Made by a program: the position numbers and the translations under genes. Under the pieces are notes generated by a model. It was not told where the DNA came from. It saw only the letters and a list, made by a program, of their open reading frames with translations, and did no database searches. This document shows, piece by piece, positions 1-11,591 of a stretch of 64,000 nucleotides of DNA. Source of the DNA: Diplolepis rosae (Eukaryota; Arthropoda; Insecta; Hymenoptera; Diplolepididae); NCBI GenBank assembly GCA_030998225.1, contig JAPYXD010000680.1:8556001-8620000 (forward strand). The letters run 5' to 3'. Positions within the stretch are counted from its first letter, which is position 1, and every line of letters begins with the position of its first letter.

Positions 1-130
1 TACCACGTAAAATAGCTCCTTCTGACGAAGACAGTTTATTCACACCATAGTAGGCTTCACCTGTTACGTCACAATCCTGTTGTGAATATGCAATCGGCTT
101 GAAATGATTCGGTCTTCGTGGATCCCAAAA
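1..130 (-). CDS. SPH-4 exon 4 (partial)
   Basis: Acceptor CTAG at 131-132, then an open frame starting FWDPRRPNHF and containing DCDVTGEAYYGVN. It aligns with exon 4 of the other three copies, which all start F-[YV] or FW at phase 0. The FCG part is cut off by the window edge. Confidence 0.8.
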
Positions 131-2326
131 CTAGAAAAGTCATTAATAACGATAATAGATGTTGATATCATAATTGCGTGAATTTCAAACTAAAAAATGA
201 TTAGTTGTATCAACAACTTTATCAGTAAGACAGTAAGCATTTTTTGAAAACTATTATTTGTTTTCTCTACTATTTCATTACTAAATATAACTATTTAAAT
301 TTTAACTAACTACAAAACAAACTAACAAACTACATGTAGTTGTCCCATTTGTAATCTAACGAGTTCATTAAAAAATGCATTGAAATCGTTGAGAAAGTGT
401 CAATGACTGAATTTTAGCTATATAATTAGTTATTTTGAGTCATATTAACTGATAAATCAGAAACAACTGATTGTGCAGCTAGAATTCAGTCACTGATTGA
501 AATTAGTTTTAAAAACTGCTGATTAAAATTAAGAGGGTTTGAATAATTATTTCTAGACTCTACAATTTTTGCCCCTTATAATATGTAGTAATCGCTTTTC
601 AGTATTGTAATTTCATTTTAGGACTTACTGTGAATAATGCAAGGTCGCCAGTCCCTAAAATTGTTTCTTCATTTCTCTTCAACACATGCTTATCTATAAC
701 TCTGATTTGCATACTTTTTGGTGTTCCAATTCCAAGAACGACCCATGCATCAAATACACTTATGTGAGTATTATTATTCTCCACTTCTTGGATACAGCCA
801 ACTTCATGGCCAATTGTTAAAGCAAACTCATTGCCAATAAGAACTCCAGGAATAATTTGTTCCACTTGATCTGCACAAAAAATGTAACTGATTAATTTAC
901 GTTTTTTATTCTGAGAGTACAAACGAAAATTTAGTAAATGACTGTTTCAAAAGACTTATTCAACACTAATGATTATGTTTACCATGAATTATATATTAAT
1001 TTTATTAATTTATTTCATAAAATAGAAAACAAATTATTAAAAAACAACTAATCGATTGGTAAGCGCGATAGTGATAGTTTCTTTAGTTGTCATAGTCATT
1101 TAATTAGAAGATGTAAATATTTGAATTTTCATTCTCTATATTGTAGTTTTTCATTCTGCCCATTTTCGAAGAATTTTTGGAGATTTTAAAATTACCAAAC
1201 TTTGAGTCATGTCATACTTAAACTTGCAAGCGAAGCGAGCTGCGCGCGAAGCGCGCGATGAGAATGTGCCCGCCAAGCGGGCAGATTTTTTATTATCAAT
1301 TTGGGTAAAAAACGTTTTGCTATTAATTTCATTTTATTTTTATACTTATCATTTCTTTTTAATTTTTAGATAATTGTGACGTAAAGCTGAACCCGTATCA
1401 CCACTGACCCGGACTCCTCTCAACGTCCAAACAAAAGCACAATTAAAAAATTTTTCAAGGACTCTAACAGTCGAATCCCCAAAACACAACCAAATTTGGA
1501 CAAAAACACCACACCTCAACAGAAAACAAATCGTGACAAAAACAAACAAAAAAAAAAACTGTTGGCGTTCCGTGGAGGAGGGTCTGCGTCTCCATGGAGG
1601 GTGATAGGAGACAATTTTATTTAAATAATTAAATTTTTTTTTTTTAGTATTGCAGCTCTGAAGAGGGTGGTGGAAGAGCATCGAAACGTCGGCGATAATT
1701 TAAGTTTTATTTATGTAAATGGTGGTGGGTAATAAAAACAAAAGAGGACGAAAGAAAGAAAAAGAAGGAAGGGGTTTTGCAAGGTTGCCTTCTTTTTTAT
1801 TTCCTCCTTTTTTGATTGTTTTTCTCACGATTTGTTTTCTGTTGAGGTGTGGTGTTTTTGTCCAAATTTGATTGTGTTTTTTGTGTTTTGGGGATTCGAC
1901 TGTTAGAGTCCTCGAAAAGTTTTTTAATTGTGACGTAAAGAGCATGTCATGAAATAAATGCATTCAAAAAATTCAAAATTTCTTCAATATAATTAAAAAC
2001 TTAATTGGAAACTGCCGAATTCATCTAAACTTTATACTGATTTTTGAATTTATTGTTGAGGATTAATATGCCAAAATTTCAACTTACTGGTATAATGCAT
2101 GATGGACACCACGTATGGCATAAATAAAGTTTTAACTGGCTTTTTTTGAACTTTCGCTTTTGGTGCCGGGATAGAATCTGTAAAATAACACAAAATTATA
2201 ACAATTATTTTTATAAAACTTGTAAATTATAAGCAATTTATTAATTACAAATAAAATTCTTAATAGTTTAACGTACTCACCAATGACAACAAAAATGCTT
2301 AGCAGAACGCAAATAAAGATTTTCAT
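1..2326 (-). CDS. SPH-4: secreted serine protease homologue, 3' end outside window
   Basis: Leftmost member of a four-gene minus-strand array. Coding exons are 2281-2326, 2088-2177, 629-870 and 1-130 (continuing beyond the edge), with GT/AG sites and phases 1, 1, 0 as in SPH-2 and SPH-3. The protein begins with a 15-residue hydrophobic signal. It then has MPYVVSI, matching the PY-VSL strand of trypsins, and ALTIGHE with the His57 equivalent at residue 67. GDLALF carries the Asp102 equivalent at residue 121, and YYGV matches the trypsin GWG region. Cys42 and Cys58 equivalents are absent. The terminal exon, with the Ser195 position, lies outside the window, so loss of catalysis is inferred from the other copies. 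Start chosen: ATG at 2326, 83 bp from a TATA box; an upstream in-frame TTG is not needed. The fold family is well supported by four aligned copies; the biological role is not visible. Confidence 0.82.
629..870 (-). CDS. SPH-4 exon 3 (His and Asp exon)
   Basis: A 242-nt exon between acceptor GCAG (871-872) and donor GTAAGT (623-628). It encodes PGVLIGNEFALTIGHEVG, the trypsin CGGSLI...AAHC region with both cysteines replaced, and ends GTGDLALFT with the Asp102 equivalent. Confidence 0.85.
1227..1292. repeat. GAA-triloop hairpin array, copy 1
   Basis: In SPH-4 intron 2. A run of perfect or near-perfect hairpins: GCGCGC-GAA-GCGCGC, the linker GATGAGAATGTG, then GCCCGC-CAA-GCGGGC, followed by a T-run. 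The same module, with a GAA loop in the second hairpin, is at 54636-54690. Confidence 0.7.
1372..1939. repeat. Inverted-repeat element with CTGAAGA...GAAACG core
   Basis: Arms at about 1437-1540 and 1820-1934 are near-perfect inverted copies of over 100 bp. The outer 15 bp AATTGTGACGTAAAG occurs in direct orientation at both ends (about 1372 and 1925). The loop holds CTGAAGA (1658-1664) and GAAACG (1683-1688), a spacing like a hammerhead core. It lies inside SPH-4 intron 2 and has no convincing coding capacity. Confidence 0.6.
2088..2177 (-). CDS. SPH-4 exon 2
   Basis: A 90-nt exon, phase 1 at both ends, same length as exon 2 of SPH-2. It encodes MPYVVSIMHYT near its end. The LLEGKV stretch of SPH-2 and SPH-3, at the place of the IVGG activation site, is here replaced by a Lys/Pro-rich segment. 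Confidence 0.75.
2281..2326 (-). CDS. SPH-4 exon 1 (signal peptide)
   Basis: A 46-nt exon from ATG to donor GTGAGT (2275-2280). It encodes MKIFICVLLSIFVVI, a short hydrophobic signal sequence nearly the same in length and layout as SPH-2 exon 1. Confidence 0.82.
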
Positions 2327-2408
2327 TTTAGCTTGCTTCAATGATTCGAATTAGTCGTTATTTCATTTGGATTCAGAGATTAATTACATATTTGAGGGAA
2401 ACGTGTCA

Positions 2409-2416
2409 GTTATATA
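2409..2416 (-). promoter_or_regulatory. TATA box of SPH-4
   Basis: TATATAAC on the minus strand, preceded by GTGAATGCC and followed by TGACACG, 83 bp upstream of the ATG. SPH-2 has GCGAATGCC plus TATATAAC and SPH-3 has GATGAATA plus CATATAAC at 84 bp. The three-way match in sequence and distance is the evidence. Confidence 0.7.
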
Positions 2417-3239
2417 TAGGCATTCACATACACTGTATACATAATTATCCACTTAAAAATTGTTTTTTCCAAAATTTCCGTGACTATAAATTATAACAAA
2501 TTTAACCTAAATTATTCTGTTGTCTAAGAATACACTTTATACTAGAGAAACGAATAAAACGCCTTTATAAGTTCTTAGATAAACAAGAATTTCAATACAA
2601 ATCAAATATCTTAAAGTCATTAAATTCCTATGCGTTCGTTATTTACTTCCTGCAACACGTTTTATAAAGTTAATTCTTTCCAGAAATTTCTATATTTCAA
2701 AAGAGTTGCAAAACTACTGAAATTATTTTTACAAACTAATTTACCATCATACTAGGCTCAGGCCTGGTTTATAATTTTGTGCCATTAAACATGAGAGCAA
2801 TAATTTTACAACAAGAAGGATTTAAAAAAATTCTCAACCAATTGAAATTACTGAAATCCATCCACAATCATTCTTTTTTACAATAGGGTCTATACAAGAT
2901 TTTTTATATAGACTAATTCAAGTAAACAATTTTATAATTGGATTATTAGAGAAAACGTCATTTAACTTTTTATGCGAAATATGATGTTATTTTTGTATGT
3001 ACACTTTGGGTGGCTGAATTCAAGCCGAAACTATCTGTTAGGTGTTATTAGAGTTCACATTTTTTCACTGTGCACGTTGAGCTTAAAACAAAATATTATA
3101 TAAATTAATATGAAAATATATTAAATTTAATATTACAATAATATAGAATTTTTTTTCTATTGCAGGATATTTCTATGGAATATCATGGTGCGCCAACTTC
3201 CTAATTCAGGTGGAACCTTAACACCGGTAATCAGAGTAT
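2417..3239. other. AT-rich intergenic stretch upstream of SPH-4
   Basis: I see no gene, RNA gene or clear repeat here beyond low-complexity AT sequence. It lies upstream of the SPH-4 promoter. Confidence 0.5.
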
Positions 3240-3395
3240 ATGCACTGTTTTCCAGTGAATATTACTGATTCAGATTTAGGGAGTACACAGAAAAAAATTT
3301 TAAATTTGTTAGGTGTAACAGACGATTTTGGCTTAAAGTTAGCAAACGAGATTGATATAAATTCCTTAAGCATTATGATATTACAAAAATTAAAA
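3240..3395 (+). CDS. Unrecognised ORF cut by a TIR element
   Basis: An open frame from ATG 3240 encodes about 52 residues before the CACTC terminus of the element at 3396. Composition (NLLGVTDDFGLKLANEID) looks coding-like, but I recognise no family. An acceptor-like TTGCAG lies upstream near 3165, in another frame. It could be a gene fragment truncated by the insertion, or a chance ORF. Confidence 0.2.
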
Positions 3396-3752
3396 CACTC
3401 AGAAAATAAGATTTCATTGAATGAAAGAAAATAATTTGTTTGAAAGGCTTTTTTTTATCCAAACAAAAGATTTATTTGAATTGAATAACATTTGGTTAAT
3501 TCAATCAAAAAATCCTTGGAACAAATGAATATTGGTTTAAATCAAATACATTTTTCTTAAAAAAGGAATTATTGCATTCGTATATGGTAAAAAATATAAT
3601 TTATTTGATTTGAACATATTTTTATTTGGTTTAATGATACTTTGTTTGGATCAAACAAAGTTTATTCAATTCAAATAAATCATTTTTTTAAATCGAAGAA
3701 AGTCTTTCAAACAATAATTTTCTTTGATTCAATCAAATCTCTTTTCTGAGTG
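3396..3752. mobile_element. Non-autonomous TIR element, CACTCAGAAAA ends
   Basis: Starts CACTCAGAAAATAAG and ends CTTTTCTGAGTG, an inverted pair, with AA on both sides as a possible 2-bp duplication. The interior is built from variants of TTTGATTCAATCAAA and TTATTTGAATTGAA in both orientations. No ORF. Confidence 0.65.
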
Positions 3753-4303
3753 AACCTCAAAAGCTAATATTTTTTTTTAAAAAGGGGTAATATTTAATTG
3801 ATATAACTATTACAAATGTCTCTACACAAAAATTTTATTCTTCAATAATTTTTTCGTTTCTTTGTTTATTTTCTAATTTTTAGAACACAAACTTTAAATT
3901 CCCGGTATTCATTTTCATTTCTATGGAAAAGCAAAGTGTTTACATGATGTACACAGGTAAATACATCAATAATGAATACACAATAAACAATACTATACTT
4001 GGCAGCGGTTTCACTTTAGTAAGGTCCATATTGTTCAAATATTTTGTGTAGATATAGAACTACTGTGAAAAATCATCATTTCACATGCTATATTAACTAA
4101 TAACTAATTAACCACTAGCTATTTTTCCTGGATAGAGCCCTAATAAAAGTTGGGCAGACTAATTGGGACCCAATTTGGGCCCAATTAAAATTTTAATCCG
4201 GGTTGAAGTTAATGTTATAACATCATGTAATAAATTCAATTAATTTGACTAATCATTTCAAAATGATTTCTAAAGGCAATAAATTATATTATTATTTAAA
4301 GGG

Positions 4304-4946
4304 TTTTCCAATTAGAGGTTTCATTTTGATTTATAAGAAAAACGCATGTTTTTTGTGAAAAATCACTTGATTTTTATTTCATTCAATTGTAATCGCCGTT
4401 TCGGGAAATCACTCGGCCTGGAAACTTTTCACGTAAAAGGCCGATGGTTTCGCCACTTGTATGGCACGTAGCGCCGTCTTATTGCAAATAAACATCGTCT
4501 ACATCCCAATTCTGGCCATAAAAATTCATTAATCATGGTTCGATAGCGCAATCCATTCACCGAAACAGCCGCTCCAGCTTCATTTGAAAAAAAATAAGGC
4601 CCAATGATCCCTCCTTCCCAAAATCTGCACCAAACAGTTACACGTTGCGAATAACGTTGCTTTTCAATAATCAGTTTTGGGTTTTACGAGCCGCAAATGC
4701 GAAAATTCTGCTCATTAGCGTAGCCTCTAAGGTCAAAATCTGCCTGATTGCTCATAAAGATTTTACGGTGAAATTCAGGTTCATTTTCGTGCATTTCCAA
4801 CACCCAATTGGCAAAGACATGACGTTGTATCCTTCCATTTTTATTAATGGCATAGTTTTTAATTTTCATCTGTCAAAAAATGACACCTCTTATTATGACA
4901 GCTGCCAAAATAGCGGGCTATTCAAAATGAAACCTCTAATTGAAAA
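4304..4946. mobile_element. Fossil mariner-superfamily element with 24-25 bp TIRs
   Basis: TIRs at 4304-4329 and 4922-4946 are inverted copies containing AATTAGAGGTTTCATTTTGA, with one mismatch. The interior holds a decayed transposase on the minus strand. No flanking TA duplication is obvious. Confidence 0.8.
4390..4869 (-). pseudogene. DDE transposase fragment (mariner/IS630 superfamily)
   Basis: Conceptual translation gives RHVFANWVLEMHENEPEFHR, then a degenerate NQADFDLRGYANEQNFRICGS. After a stop comes VTVWCRFWEGGIIGPYFF, SVNGLRYRTMINEFLWPEL, and after a frameshift DGATCHT and FPGRVISRNGD. This is the order of a transposase family widespread in ants and wasps. The first catalytic region (usually SDEAHF) is mutated to SNQADF. 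The N-terminal HTH and the last catalytic residue are missing. At least two stops and one frameshift show a dead copy. Confidence 0.82.
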
Positions 4947-6075
4947 CAAAGAATTTAAAAATAATTAGACTCTTTATGTAAAATTTGAATATTATTCCGG
5001 TCAAAAGAATTAAGTTAAAATCCAGTTAAATAAATAATTGCCGTAATATTTTACATAAAAATAGGAAGAACAGTATTAATGTTATTATTGACTTAAAGGA
5101 CTATAATACCTCTTATGATATCAAAGATCAACTTATATAAATTAAAAAAATTTTAATAAATATAATTGATTCTATATTCTAAACATCAAAATCAAATATA
5201 TTAAATTATAACATATTCTTAATTACTATCGGATTGTTCAATCTGTCCACATACATAACACCGTTACCTTTTTTATTGACTTCTCAGTGGTCCTGTATTC
5301 ATTTTTTTGAAATCACATACGTGATAGTATTGTTTACAAAATATGTCTAAATCATTTAGAAAAATCAGAGCTCCTGAGAAAAGATTTCTTCAAATAACTA
5401 TAAAACTATAATATATTGACAAAAATATGACACAAATTTGACAAATAACTATTAGAGATGTAGAGTGCAAATGTTTAAAGGATATCATAACTACAGGTAA
5501 TTTGTTTATTATCTAATTTTTATGATATACCATATTTTAATTCTGCTTTTACTACTTCTGATCAAATTATTTGTATTTAAATTTTGTTGTTTAATGAGTT
5601 TCCTTTCGGGGCTCAAAAATTCTCAGCTCTAAAGTATAATGTAACCTTATGTCTTTGTAGATTTAAGAAATTTCCCTAATAGGTGACTTCACCTACTTCA
5701 AACAAATAAAATATTGTTAAATTTCAACGATGTGTTTTGGATTGCATGTGGAATTTTTTTGTTTTGTTCAAGTACAGCCTCTATGGAAGAATACAGAAAA
5801 GGGGCCATCCTCAAATTACGCAACAGTTTTTAGGGCGAGAGGAAGTTTGTAGAAAAGTTAAAATCTGTTACTTGAGAGGAAGGAAGCGTTATTCGTCACT
5901 ATTACGTAATTTTTTTCAAACAGAATTTCTCATGTTTGCGCGTTCAAAGATTTAAATAAATCTACTAAGTTCTTACATTTGGTACTCCATATAATTCCAT
6001 TTTCCTTTTATTCGATTATATCAATTCAAAATTGCCCAGAAATTTTCACGTCATTTCTAGATGACTTTTGAAAAT
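4947..6075. other. AT-rich stretch, nothing recognised
   Basis: Short ORFs here have no coding-like features, and I saw no TIRs or tandem repeats. Confidence 0.45.
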
Positions 6076-6348
6076 CATCAAGGCCATGAATCAATCAGAC
6101 CACGTGACCAAATTCCTGTAAAAGTTCATGTAAGATAACTTTTTTATTTCACAAAATATTTTCCTGCAAATTTGGAAAATGCAAGTTTGTTTAAGTGAAA
6201 ATCTTGCAAAAAAGTTTACACATAACTAATTATCGATAAGTCTTCAAAATTTTTACAAAAAAGAAGTTTTGTGAATTGAAAAATTTATCTGAGATGAACG
6301 AATTAATGTATAATTTAGTTTTGTGATCTAGTTGATCCTTGGTCTTAA
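6076..6348. repeat. Short copy of the AAGGCCATG foldback family
   Basis: Begins ATCAAGGCCATGAATCAATC...CACGTG and ends GTGATCTAGTTGATCCTTGG. These are the same termini, in the same relation, as the palindrome at 25247-26181, so it appears to be a shorter or internally deleted relative. Confidence 0.5.
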
Positions 6349-6611
6349 AAGCTTAAAATGCCTTGTTTAATTAAAAATCATTTTGACGAAAAAAAGTCAG
6401 TTCTTCAAATTATTCCACTCTTTCACAACTCTTTTTTCGTGTAATTTAAGTGTTTAAAAATTTTACTAGAAATCTTTTACCAGCAAGCAACCTATGGCAT
6501 CTGTAGTTTTTACATCGTCATAAAATTTCAAAGCCCGTAACCTTGTTTATTTTAAACAGACTCTATTTTAAAAACTGCTTTAAAACTTTAACGATATTAA
6601 CAAGTTCACAC

Positions 6612-6780
6612 GCAGAAAAAAAACTGTTGAATCAACAAATGTCATCTGTTGGAATAGGGACAGCAGATTTTTTTTGTAATATTTACAGATTTTTCTGTTG
6701 GATTCACAGATTTTTTGTAAACTCAACAGATGAACCTGTAAAATCTACAGACATGTCTGTTAGAATTGCGGATTTCAAGA
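6612..6780. repeat. Word-repeat stretch built on CAGATTTTTTTGTAA / ACAGA
   Basis: Starts near CACGCAGAAAAAAAACTGTTG and continues with repeated CAACAGATG, ACAGATTTTT and TCTGTTGGA words in both orientations. It resembles the interiors of the CACTG-ended elements, but a matching right terminus was not found. Confidence 0.4.
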
Positions 6781-7070
6781 AAAAAGAGAAATCCGTAATT
6801 CCGTATTCCAAATTATGATCAATTATTCAATTTAAAATTTTAGAATACTATTGAAAAAGTAATAATTAGTTGATTATTCGTGAAAATTCGTGCAGCATTT
6901 TAAACAATAAATGGGAGAAATTTGATCAAAAATTTCAACAGGAATTGATTAAATTTTTTAGATCATTACTTAACATACAACTGTGCCGCGCATATTACTT
7001 GAATTTATTTTCCACACCAGCTTTTTTTTGTAATATGGAACAATTGTTTTATCATAATTTCTTATATAAT

Positions 7071-7190
7071 TAGAAACAATTCCAAAGAATCTTGTTTTTC
7101 ATGAAAAATGATCTTCAAATCCAGTGCCCTAGAATCGTTGTTTATTTTTTTTTCTTGTGTTTACTGATATTATAAATATTGGTTTCATTA
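7071..7190. repeat. Dispersed repeat, copy at 8850-8950
   Basis: CTTGTTTTTCATGAAAAATG, ATCTTCAAATCCAGTGCCCT and TTGTGTTTACTG recur with substitutions at about 8860-8935. Related sequence around CATATCTTGTTC links 8670 with 24105. Confidence 0.5.
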
Positions 7191-7541
7191 ACATTTTGAT
7201 GATATAATTTCATAAGGCAATTAAGTGAGAAAATTTTACGAATAATTTAAAACTCATCCTAAAGTCAACTATATTTCGTTCTTATTGCTCAACTTATTCT
7301 AATTCTACTAATACTTCTTATAGAATATTTCGTATTTGAATTATATTAACTATAGGTCAAAACTATAGAAATAATATAGCAAAATAATTCAAAAACTGTA
7401 AATTTCCATGTCTCTTGTAAAATTACACAGGCTCACAAAATAAAATTGATCTGAACTTTTCATGTGACTAGGTTAATCTTATGAATTTTGAGCCGCTGAA
7501 TCCAAATCCGGTCTCAGAATTTCCCCTAGACCCCGCAATTT

Positions 7542-8182
7542 TTCCCTAGCCCAGGGAAAAAGTGTATAACTTAGCAAAACTTGAGGTTTTACGGAGGTTT
7601 TATTTTTGCATGAAAAAGCTGATATCTTTCCGTATATTGAGTTGCTGAATTCATATCTAACATAAGAATTTTTCTACAGTACCTCGGAATTCCCCTAGCC
7701 TAGGGGGGCAAGTGAAAAACTGAGGAAAACTGAAGGTTTCACGAAGGTTTTATTTTTGCACTGGAAAGCTGACGGGCACATGTTATATCTTTGAGTATTT
7801 CAAGGTACAGGATTCAAATTTTTTATCGAATTTACTGCGCTGTGCCTTACTTATTTTTTCTAGCATAGAAAGAAAAGTAGAAAACTGAGGAAAAATTCAG
7901 TTTCTATGTGGGTCGAACTTATGCACTTAAGAATTGATGGCATGGTGAAACATCTTAATGTATTTCGTGTCGCTGGATTTAGCCACAAAATTACTTTGAC
8001 TGTGCTGGTTTTCCCCTAGTCTGGGGGAATTCTGAAGTACTGTAGAAAAATTCTTATGTCAGATATGAATTCAGCAACTCAAAATACGGAAGGATATCAG
8101 ATTTTCGTGCAAAAAAAAAACCTCCGTGAAACCTCAAATTTTTCTGAGTAATACACTTTTTCCCCTAGGTTAGGGGAATTCT
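7542..8182. repeat. Long inverted repeat with CCTAGG-type ends
   Basis: Arms 7542-7706 and 8009-8182 are inverted copies of about 165 bp with moderate divergence, joined by a 300-bp loop. Each arm is bordered by short CCCCTAG/CTAGGGG palindromes. No coding content. Confidence 0.65.
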
Positions 8183-9851
8183 GTGGGATAGTTTCAGTCC
8201 ATTCTAGTGTGATTTTGCATTAATAATGGCTTGAGTTTTATGACCAATTATTTATAGTCAAAATTTATATTTTGCTTTTGTGATTTTTGGATCGTTATAG
8301 ATTTTCCGATATATTTGTAAAATTTAAAAATGTCGTTTACAGATCAATATAAATTTACACGGAATTCGTAAAATTCCATTGTTTTCAACAGGGAAAAGTT
8401 TTAAAGACGAAACAGAAATTTCCTTGTGATTTTCTACAGTGGTTTTAAGTTATTTTCCTTTAGGAACATGAACATTTTTACTTGAAGAATACTGTAACTT
8501 CAAGTTTTTTTTAGATGTTATGGATGCTCATAAAAAGTTACTTCAGTAAATTCAAACAAATGAAGTCTCACTTAAAATTCGACGGTCTTGAAGTGTATGT
8601 GGCATTTGTTTTGCTTTGCTCGAATCCAACCTCTATGGAAGGTTACTGATAAGAATCATAAGAAGTTAAACATATCTTGTTCTATCAAAAAGCATTGAAG
8701 ACAATAAAAATAAAATGAATAAAAAAGTTCAACTACTTCAAAATTTGTCAAAATTTTTCACTAAAAAACGAGGCTGGCATTCACTTATTTTATTTTTACG
8801 ATGCCTCAAATTTTAATTTGTTTGTAATTATTTAAAGACTTTTAATAAATTTGAAATAGTTTTGTTTCTCATAAAAAATTATCTTCAAGTCCAGTACCCT
8901 CAATTCGCTGTTGACTTTTTGCTGTGTTTACTGTTTTCTTAAATATTTATTTCAGTGGAATAATCCAGAAATTTGGTTTTAAGGAAGTAACTTTTATTCC
9001 ATGAGATCTCCGCATGACAAATTTGCTTCGTTTGTACTATAGAACAAACATTACGAAACGAGATTATATAAGCTTTGTCTTGTTTTAAACTATTCATTGA
9101 TTTGAAAAAATGATTAAACAATTTTTCTGGACCCTAAAGCCAACTAAGAACACCGACAATATTTAATATTAACACTAAGGGTTAATATAAATTCTGTTCA
9201 TTATTATAAAACTAAGTTCCATTAATTAACTATTAGACTCTGAAAAAAGTGAACATTTGATGATGATTTTAATGCCTTCTAATAGAGGAAGCTTTGTATT
9301 AAAGATAATTTCCAAACTTAAAAAAAATATGTATTTTTGAATGTAGAAAAACTGGCTGTATGTATGTATGTAACAATTTTCTTGTCGGTACATTTTTCCA
9401 AATGCAATATTAACTTCTTTATTTTTTCTACAATTTTTCAATTTTTGGGGAATTTGAATGGAAAGTGAAAAAATTGAGAATTAATTCAACTTCACAGCCA
9501 GTTTTAAACTGCATAGAAAGCAGAAAAGCTCTATGGTTGTGATAATCATATAATATCTTTAATGAAATGAGCCGTCGAAACTTTCAATCACCTGTGTAGA
9601 AATAACCAATATACAGAGTGTCCCATTTTAATCGATAGATCTAAATATCCCCTAAAATACGCGATTCGCAAAAAAATGGTTTCGACCAAAATTGTTAAGG
9701 ACAGTAGGGGTCATTTATCTGTACTCATGACCTTGACCTTCAGATCAATTTTTAAGGTCATTTGAAGGTCAAGGCCATTTTTTAAAATGGAAACCTCTAT
9801 TTTCGAAACCGGATTCGAAAAGAACAGGAAATTCTATATTAGAAATTATAT
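8183..9851. other. AT-rich stretch with dispersed repeat fragments
   Basis: Contains the copy of the 7071-7190 repeat (about 8850-8950). Near 9618 there is an ACAGAGTGTCCCATTTTAAT motif of the kind often seen at termini of insect repeats. No gene recognised. Confidence 0.45.
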
Positions 9852-10697
9852 TTTTAAATTTATTATTGTGACCTTGAGAAACTATAATAAAGGTCAAATT
9901 GTTAAAAAGTGCCCAGAAGCTGTTTATTTGAATTTCGGAGGTATTTGGGAATGATAAACGTTAAAGGTAATTTTAGCAAGTAGATAATATGCAAAATTCA
10001 AACACCTTGTACTTACTTTTAGCGTTAGCCGGAAACAACGACGTGGACGTAGTAACCCAAGTGCGAATTGACGAAGCTGATAATACGGTACAATATTAGA
10101 CAAATCTCGGCAGCCAAAAGTCGGCTATTATTATTGGTCCAGTGTCGCCGTTTGCATCGGTCAAGTGCTGGGCCGACGACGGTGGCCTTTGTCAACTATT
10201 TAAATTGAACGAACTTCAGCCGAAATTCGGCTCAATATCGGCCCTATACCAAGCCGATTGTCACTTTTACTATGGCATCCAGTTCTGAAAGTAGAAGAGC
10301 CAAAGTTGGGCTCATAGACGGCACATTACTGGGCCATGTGTCACTTTTACCACGGCAAACCATCCTGGAAGTGAGAAAACCAGCGTACGGCACAGCATCG
10401 TCCCGTTGCTGTGCCGAAAAAAAGGTGGTGGCCAGAGTTTGGGCCAGAATTGGCCGTCAAGTGCATACCGTAGTGATCATTCTAGCAAGGACATGATATT
10501 GGTAACAGATCTTCGGAAAATTTTTGGCGATTTTGGGCCAGTGTTGGGCCGTATCTAACTTCGCACTTGCGAAGTTCTGTTCTATTTGGCTTGCTTGATT
10601 ATCGTAAGTCCCCTTGCCTCACACGTTTGGAGTGCCGCCAAAACACAATTTTACCTTGATTATACCTTCTCAAGGTCACAATAACAAATTTAAAAAT
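9852..10697. repeat. Inverted repeat enclosing a GGCC-word element
   Basis: TTATTGTGACCTTGAGAA at about 9857 returns inverted as TTCTCAAGGTCACAATAA at about 10668, with neighbouring bases also matching. Between the arms lies the 10059-10568 element, suggesting insertion into an older foldback repeat. Confidence 0.5.
10059..10568. mobile_element. GC-rich word-repeat element, AAGTGCGAA ends
   Basis: AAGTGCGAA (10059-10067) is inverted at TTCGCACTT (10560-10568). The interior is dense in TTGGGCC/GGCCGA-type words in both orientations, in sharp contrast with the AT-rich flanks. The short open frame at 10272-10496 looks incidental. Confidence 0.5.
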
Positions 10698-11591
10698 GGG
10701 GCAAAATCCGTCAAGTGTACCCGCCTGAAAACTTTTTGTCTCCGATTTCCTTGAAAGTCCGCGAAATTATTCTCCTAGTGAACCTTTTTTAATTCCCTTA
10801 AGAGAACGTCTCTCGTACGACGGGTTGTAGTATACAGGGGCTCGAATTTCCAACCCTTTACCGCGCACGCTGATACTTAATTAACCATAACTTCTACAAA
10901 AGTTATCCAAATTAATTTTTTTATGCAGGTCTTAGAAACGTTTTTTCATCAGCTTTACGCCGAAGGTAATGGTTTTAGTTGAAAAAAAATTATTTGAGCT
11001 TCATTTTTTAATTTTAAACATATTTTTGAGTTTTTCTCCAAGTGCGGCCGCTAATTTTTTTCCAAAATTATGTTTAGAAAAAAGCTTGACTTTTTCCCTT
11101 TAAAATGAACCATAGTCGAAAGTGGGGCAAAAGAAAATGGTGGAGATATAGCTTTATTCTCTATTTCTAGAGAAATCACTGACATGCGGCCAACCGTTGG
11201 TTCGTGGTGAAAATCGGGTTTCACTGCCCTAATTTTTATTCAAATATGATAACTTTGTCACTTCCTATTTTTCGAAACATAAAATTTATTCATCACTTTT
11301 TCACTCCGATTCGCGAAAAACAAAGAATTGACAGGTATTGATTTGTTATTGAATATTATCAAATGTTGATGGTATTTATTGTTTTTAAATGACTATTCAG
11401 CATCAGCAATGAATATTGAATGAAAATACGCAAAATTTAATCCATTGCTTGCAGTACTTACCGAGAAATCGCAATTTATGTTTTTTGAAACATTGATTTT
11501 AGGTTATTCAAAAAATACCTTTTATATTTTTTTTCTCGTAATAATCATGTTGGACTAAAAAATACTTGAGGAGGAATAAAAGTTGTATTTT
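10698..11591. other. AT-rich stretch, nothing recognised
   Basis: No open frame of note and no clear repeat. It ends where the Copia pol homology begins. No 5' LTR was found here. Confidence 0.4.

Noticed and set aside
1349..1963. Two ORFs of 87-110 codons on the minus strand
   Set aside because: They are by-products of the inverted repeat at 1372-1939; the residues mirror repeat sequence and match no family.
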